This document shows, piece by piece, positions 20,537 to 23,709 of a stretch of 23,709 nt of DNA. The DNA lies in the IMG/VR virus record IMGVR_UViG_3300012009_000013, positions 1 through 23,709 of that record; one strand, given 5' to 3'. Origin of the DNA: a virus. The notes beneath the pieces are model-generated. The model searched no databases. It was not told where the DNA came from and was given only the letters and a program-made list of their open reading frames with translations. Numbering within the stretch: the first letter of the stretch is position 1; every line of letters begins with the position of its first letter. Both the position numbers and the translations under genes were made by a program.

Positions 20537-23220
20537 TATTTTCTCCGACATTATTTGCCCGCAGCATCGGCAGGCGGAAAATATTCATCAATGGTCTGCC
20601 ATATTCGTTGGACAACATCCCATCGCGCACCATCGCGCTCGATCCTCAGTCGCGATCCTCCTGCGCAATGGATGTGATAGAACCGGTGTCCGTTGCTGCT
20701 CGTGTTCCCGTGATTTCTCAAATCCGTTTTGGGAGCAGCAATGTGACATATTATCGTGGCTACACGACCAGTCGGAGCTACGGTGTGGGCCGCCAAGTGT
20801 CACGTTCTCTCCCATGCTCGGACATTTTGTTTCTCCTCGACGCTGCGCTACCGTCTGCGATTACATTCTCAGGCACACCATTTGCAACAGGCGTTCGAGA
20901 CCTGATGAACACGATGGGCATTCCAGACGAAATGATTGCGAGTATCCATTCTGCGTCGCTCACCCTGGGCAGCGTTTCTCAGATTACCCACGAACAGGGA
21001 GAGAACGCATGGGGGATTTTCCGTGCGCTCCTGGATGCTGGGGGTTGCACGGCTCGTTGTTTGCCGGCCAGTGGACGGGTGCAGATTATTCCGCGTCGGA
21101 GCATCCCCAACGACAGCCCCACAATCCACTATAGCAATGTTGACGCGGGGGCATATCGTTGGGACAGCATCACAGAGACAAATTCCGATAATCTCCCTGT
21201 CTCGCGGTTCACTTGCATCGGGGCCCGCATCGGAGAGGACAATGTTCGTGCGACCTGGACTGCGACTGATGTTGTTGGTCGCAGCGATGAGATGCGCAGC
21301 GACTATTGGCAAACCACATCCGACTGTACTACCTGGGCAGAATTCTATGGCGACATGTATTGTCGCGAAGAGCGGATATTCGAGGTAGATGCACCTCTCG
21401 ATCCTGATGTTATACCGGGTGTGTCAATCCTCATAACATCGGAGACATTGGGGCTGGATGAGGAGCCGGCCTATGTCGTCGCGGTCACGACCCGCGACAC
21501 CACAATGACGCTGACATGCTCCACCGGGGCAAACGTTGATGGGGGGACAGAAACCTACGGCGATGCCGAACCTCCTATCTGTGATTTTTCTGTATTTCTC
21601 GTGCAGGAATTGGCGAAAGTGGGGGAGGAAATCGAGATTGTCTACGACATTATTTTGTCTGATGCTAGCACCAGCCCCCAGGCTGAAATTGATTGGGACA
21701 ACGCCAGCACAGAATGGACAATCGCGGGCATCACCCCCGTGCTCGCCCCGGCTCGCACGCCAGAGAGCATCGCCGTCATTGGCGACCCAGACGGTGTCAG
21801 CGTGACACTGACTGTCTATGATACCAACGGGTTGTCCTGCTCCCAGAGCAAGGCTCTCGATGCTGACGATGTGCAGGTGTTCAACCGAAAATTGCACTAT
21901 GTGCAGGATGGAAAACACGTTGTTCTGATCCAATCCACGAGATACCCCCTCACACCATCGGGAACTACCGCCACGGCGTGCGCCCGCTACAATGAGGTCG
22001 GGCCGTTGTGGTTCGGATGTGAGAATGGCGACATCTACACGCGATCTCAGGATGATCCAACGGAGGACGAAACCCTAATAACAAATCTCTCTGACAGCAT
22101 CAAAGACATCTATGTAGGGGAAGCATTCTCCGACCCTGACCTGATCAATCATGTCATTGCATCCCACAGCACATCGGTATCATGGACACATGATGCCGGG
22201 GATAGTTGGCAATCCTACAATTTTGGAGCACCAACAGGCATCGTGGCGATCGACCCGTTCCTGCCAACGCACATGTTCGCATCGTCAGGTACGACAATGT
22301 ACGAGACATGGGACGATGGGGGAACATGGACACCCCTGCTATCTGCAAGTTCGGGCACGGTTGGAGATTTCGCCGCTGCTCCCTGGGACAGCGCAATTGT
22401 CTCCTCCAGCGGGGAGGTGGTATTTTTGTCCGGGAACACCTGGTCAGCATCCCTATCAGGCACCCCGCAAACAATCACGCCAAAGGGTACGGAGGCGTTC
22501 GTCGTGGCAACAAGCGATGGATCGCTCTACCTCTTCACAAAAAATGGGGCAACATACGATGTGTCGGCAATCGGTCAGACTGACGCATCCTCTGGAAACA
22601 CCGAACGCATTGTCCGCGATGGGGAACATCCCATTGTGTTTTTCGCCGACGCGACTGGGGTCGGGAAACAGATCAACGACAACCCTGCGGCAATCTATCT
22701 GATTGACGAAACCGCAGCATCTGTCAGGATTGGATATGCTGGATTAGGTGTTTTCGAGGATATACCTGCCCCTCCGATGCCCCCGATTCCTCCGGGTATG
22801 TATACCTTTCTTGGTGAGCAACGTTTCGATCGCTATCACATGTCTGCATGCTACCCAGACTACAACAACGGGCAACACCTGCCTCCCTTCCAGATGGAAA
22901 CGGCAGAATTCGATCTGGAGGCGGAGGCAAACCAAACGGTACCTGCATTCAAATACAATGGGGAAACGCTATGGAAGGTGGTGTCGGATTCGTTCAAATA
23001 CCACTTTTTCACTTTCGCCTGGATAAACCAACTGGGGGAGAAAAAATACGAGGTATACTCCGGGAGATACAACTTGTCCTATTACCGGCCCTTCCCCCCG
23101 CCATACCCCGACGGCACGCCGCGCCCGGCCCACGACTTGCCCACCCACTACTGGATTTGCCGGGAAAGACCAAAAGACAGAGGCATGTGGCTCCACATCA
23201 TTAAGGAATCGGAGGATTGA
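20533..23220 (+). CDS. Large tail hub / receptor-binding protein with Asp-box propeller
   Basis: This 895-aa protein probably forms the tail tip hub and carries a host-binding domain. The N-terminal part (about 1-300) is beta-rich and hub-like, with an HEQGENAWGIFRALLDAGG segment as in gp27-type hub domains. Residues near 355-450 look like an Ig/PKD-type module ending in VTLTVYDTNGLSC. The region about 455-735 resembles a beta-propeller with two Asp-box motifs: THDAGDSW at 552-559 and TWDDGGTW at 592-599, the loops typical of BNR/sialidase-like and Ycf48-like repeats. A Pro-rich hinge (PAPPMPPIPPG) leads to an aromatic-rich C-terminal domain. ATG 20533 overlaps the previous stop. No catalytic residues for a glycosidase were identified, so binding is more likely than cleavage. 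Confidence 0.75.
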   Translation: MIFSPTLFARSIGRRKIFINGLPYSLDNIPSRTIALDPQSRSSCAMDVIEPVSVAARVPVISQIRFGSSNVTYYRGYTTSRSYGVGRQVSRSLPCSDILFLLDAALPSAITFSGTPFATGVRDLMNTMGIPDEMIASIHSASLTLGSVSQITHEQGENAWGIFRALLDAGGCTARCLPASGRVQIIPRRSIPNDSPTIHYSNVDAGAYRWDSITETNSDNLPVSRFTCIGARIGEDNVRATWTATDVVGRSDEMRSDYWQTTSDCTTWAEFYGDMYCREERIFEVDAPLDPDVIPGVSILITSETLGLDEEPAYVVAVTTRDTTMTLTCSTGANVDGGTETYGDAEPPICDFSVFLVQELAKVGEEIEIVYDIILSDASTSPQAEIDWDNASTEWTIAGITPVLAPARTPESIAVIGDPDGVSVTLTVYDTNGLSCSQSKALDADDVQVFNRKLHYVQDGKHVVLIQSTRYPLTPSGTTATACARYNEVGPLWFGCENGDIYTRSQDDPTEDETLITNLSDSIKDIYVGEAFSDPDLINHVIASHSTSVSWTHDAGDSWQSYNFGAPTGIVAIDPFLPTHMFASSGTTMYETWDDGGTWTPLLSASSGTVGDFAAAPWDSAIVSSSGEVVFLSGNTWSASLSGTPQTITPKGTEAFVVATSDGSLYLFTKNGATYDVSAIGQTDASSGNTERIVRDGEHPIVFFADATGVGKQINDNPAAIYLIDETAASVRIGYAGLGVFEDIPAPPMPPIPPGMYTFLGEQRFDRYHMSACYPDYNNGQHLPPFQMETAEFDLEAEANQTVPAFKYNGETLWKVVSDSFKYHFFTFAWINQLGEKKYEVYSGRYNLSYYRPFPPPYPDGTPRPAHDLPTHYWICRERPKDRGMWLHIIKESED

Positions 23221-23223
23221 AAT

Positions 23224-23709
23224 ATGGCAGATTATGGTTCTAGCGTAAATTTTTCCGAGCGCACAACGGATATAGATACCCCGCCGTCGGGGAAGGCAGG
23301 CATATTCCTTCGCGATGACAAAGCCCTTTATCTCAAGAACGATGAGGGCACGGTCACGAAATTTGGACTCGCCGGCGATGCCCCCACAGCCCACGCCGAG
23401 AGCCACGAGAGCGGAGGCACGGACGAGCTTGCGCTAGACGCTTCGCAGGTGACTACGGGGACGCTGCCTGTGGGACGGGGCGGCACCAATGCCGACCTAT
23501 CCGCTACGGGCGGTACGGGGCAGGTTCTGAAGCAGACATCGGCAGGAGGTGCCGTCACTGTGGGGGTGTTGGCGGAGAGTGAAATTCCTGACCTTTCCAC
23601 TGACAAGCTCACAAGCGGCACCCTTCCTATTGGTCGCGGGGGCACTAACGCAACCACAGCGGCAGATGCGCGCACTGCTCTCGACGTGCCGTCTTTATCT
23701 GTTTTCAAT
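23224..23709 (+). CDS. Tail fibre protein, 5' part (cut by window end)
   Basis: An open frame starts at ATG 23224, with GGAGG eight bases upstream, and runs without a stop to the window end (162 codons seen). The N-terminal part, about 1-50, resembles a virion attachment segment (PSGKAGIFLRDDKALYLKND). It is followed by ESHESGGTDEL and two copies of a GTLPxGRGGTN motif (residues 79-89 and 132-142), a pattern frequent in trimeric phage tail fibres. No minus-strand gene is needed here. The C-terminal receptor-binding part lies beyond the window. Confidence 0.85.
   Translation, partial: MADYGSSVNFSERTTDIDTPPSGKAGIFLRDDKALYLKNDEGTVTKFGLAGDAPTAHAESHESGGTDELALDASQVTTGTLPVGRGGTNADLSATGGTGQVLKQTSAGGAVTVGVLAESEIPDLSTDKLTSGTLPIGRGGTNATTAADARTALDVPSLSVFN

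Overview
The window is one co-directional (+ strand) block of late genes from a tailed, siphovirus-type phage or prophage. It runs from the large terminase subunit to the start of a tail fibre gene. Genes are tightly packed, often with ATGA stop/start overlaps. Base composition is moderately GC-rich by eye (not computed). The host cannot be named from the sequence; nothing here is diagnostic of a phylum.

Layout. (1) Packaging and head entry, 38-3971: TerL, portal, MuF-like minor head protein and a small unknown protein. (2) Accessory cassette, 3988-8187: six overlapping or abutting genes that read as a type IV-B-like CRISPR-Cas operon, in the order csf1 (Cys4 zinc finger), cas11-like small subunit, csf2 (Cas7-like), a DPPW DNA methyltransferase, a cysH-like PP-loop ATPase, csf3 (Cas5-like). 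The window contains no CRISPR array, Cas6/Csf5, DinG helicase or cas nuclease. (3) A 234-base gap, 8188-8421: a plausible promoter with a palindrome in its spacer, a tRNA-like acceptor/T-arm minihelix ending in CCA, and a very strong intrinsic terminator. Together these could define an RNA of about 140 nt. (4) Capsid genes, 8422-11659: decoration-like protein, protease-scaffold fusion (with a possible internal start for free scaffold), major capsid protein. (5) Connector/neck genes, 11662-13269. (6) A second accessory insertion, 13637-15441: a GT-A-like glycosyltransferase and a glycosyltransferase-methyltransferase fusion. (7) Tail genes, 15446-23709: Ser/Thr/Gly-rich protein, tail tube, tail assembly chaperone with a canonical -1 slippery heptamer, tape measure, two small tail proteins, a large hub-like protein with Asp-box propeller motifs, and a fibre gene cut off by the window end.

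The most interesting content is the arrayless type IV-B-like module inside the phage morphogenesis operon. It lies in the same direction as the structural genes and 16 bases after the previous one, so it is probably made with them late in infection. It carries a methyltransferase gene that I do not know as a standard type IV-B component, and it is followed directly by a candidate structured RNA. An effector without its own guide locus, two possible nucleic-acid-modifying enzymes and a neighbouring structured RNA suggest either a complex loaded with non-CRISPR RNA or a counter-defence/modification device. That functional reading is inference. The Csf family assignments rest on motifs, gene order and lengths, not on database searches.
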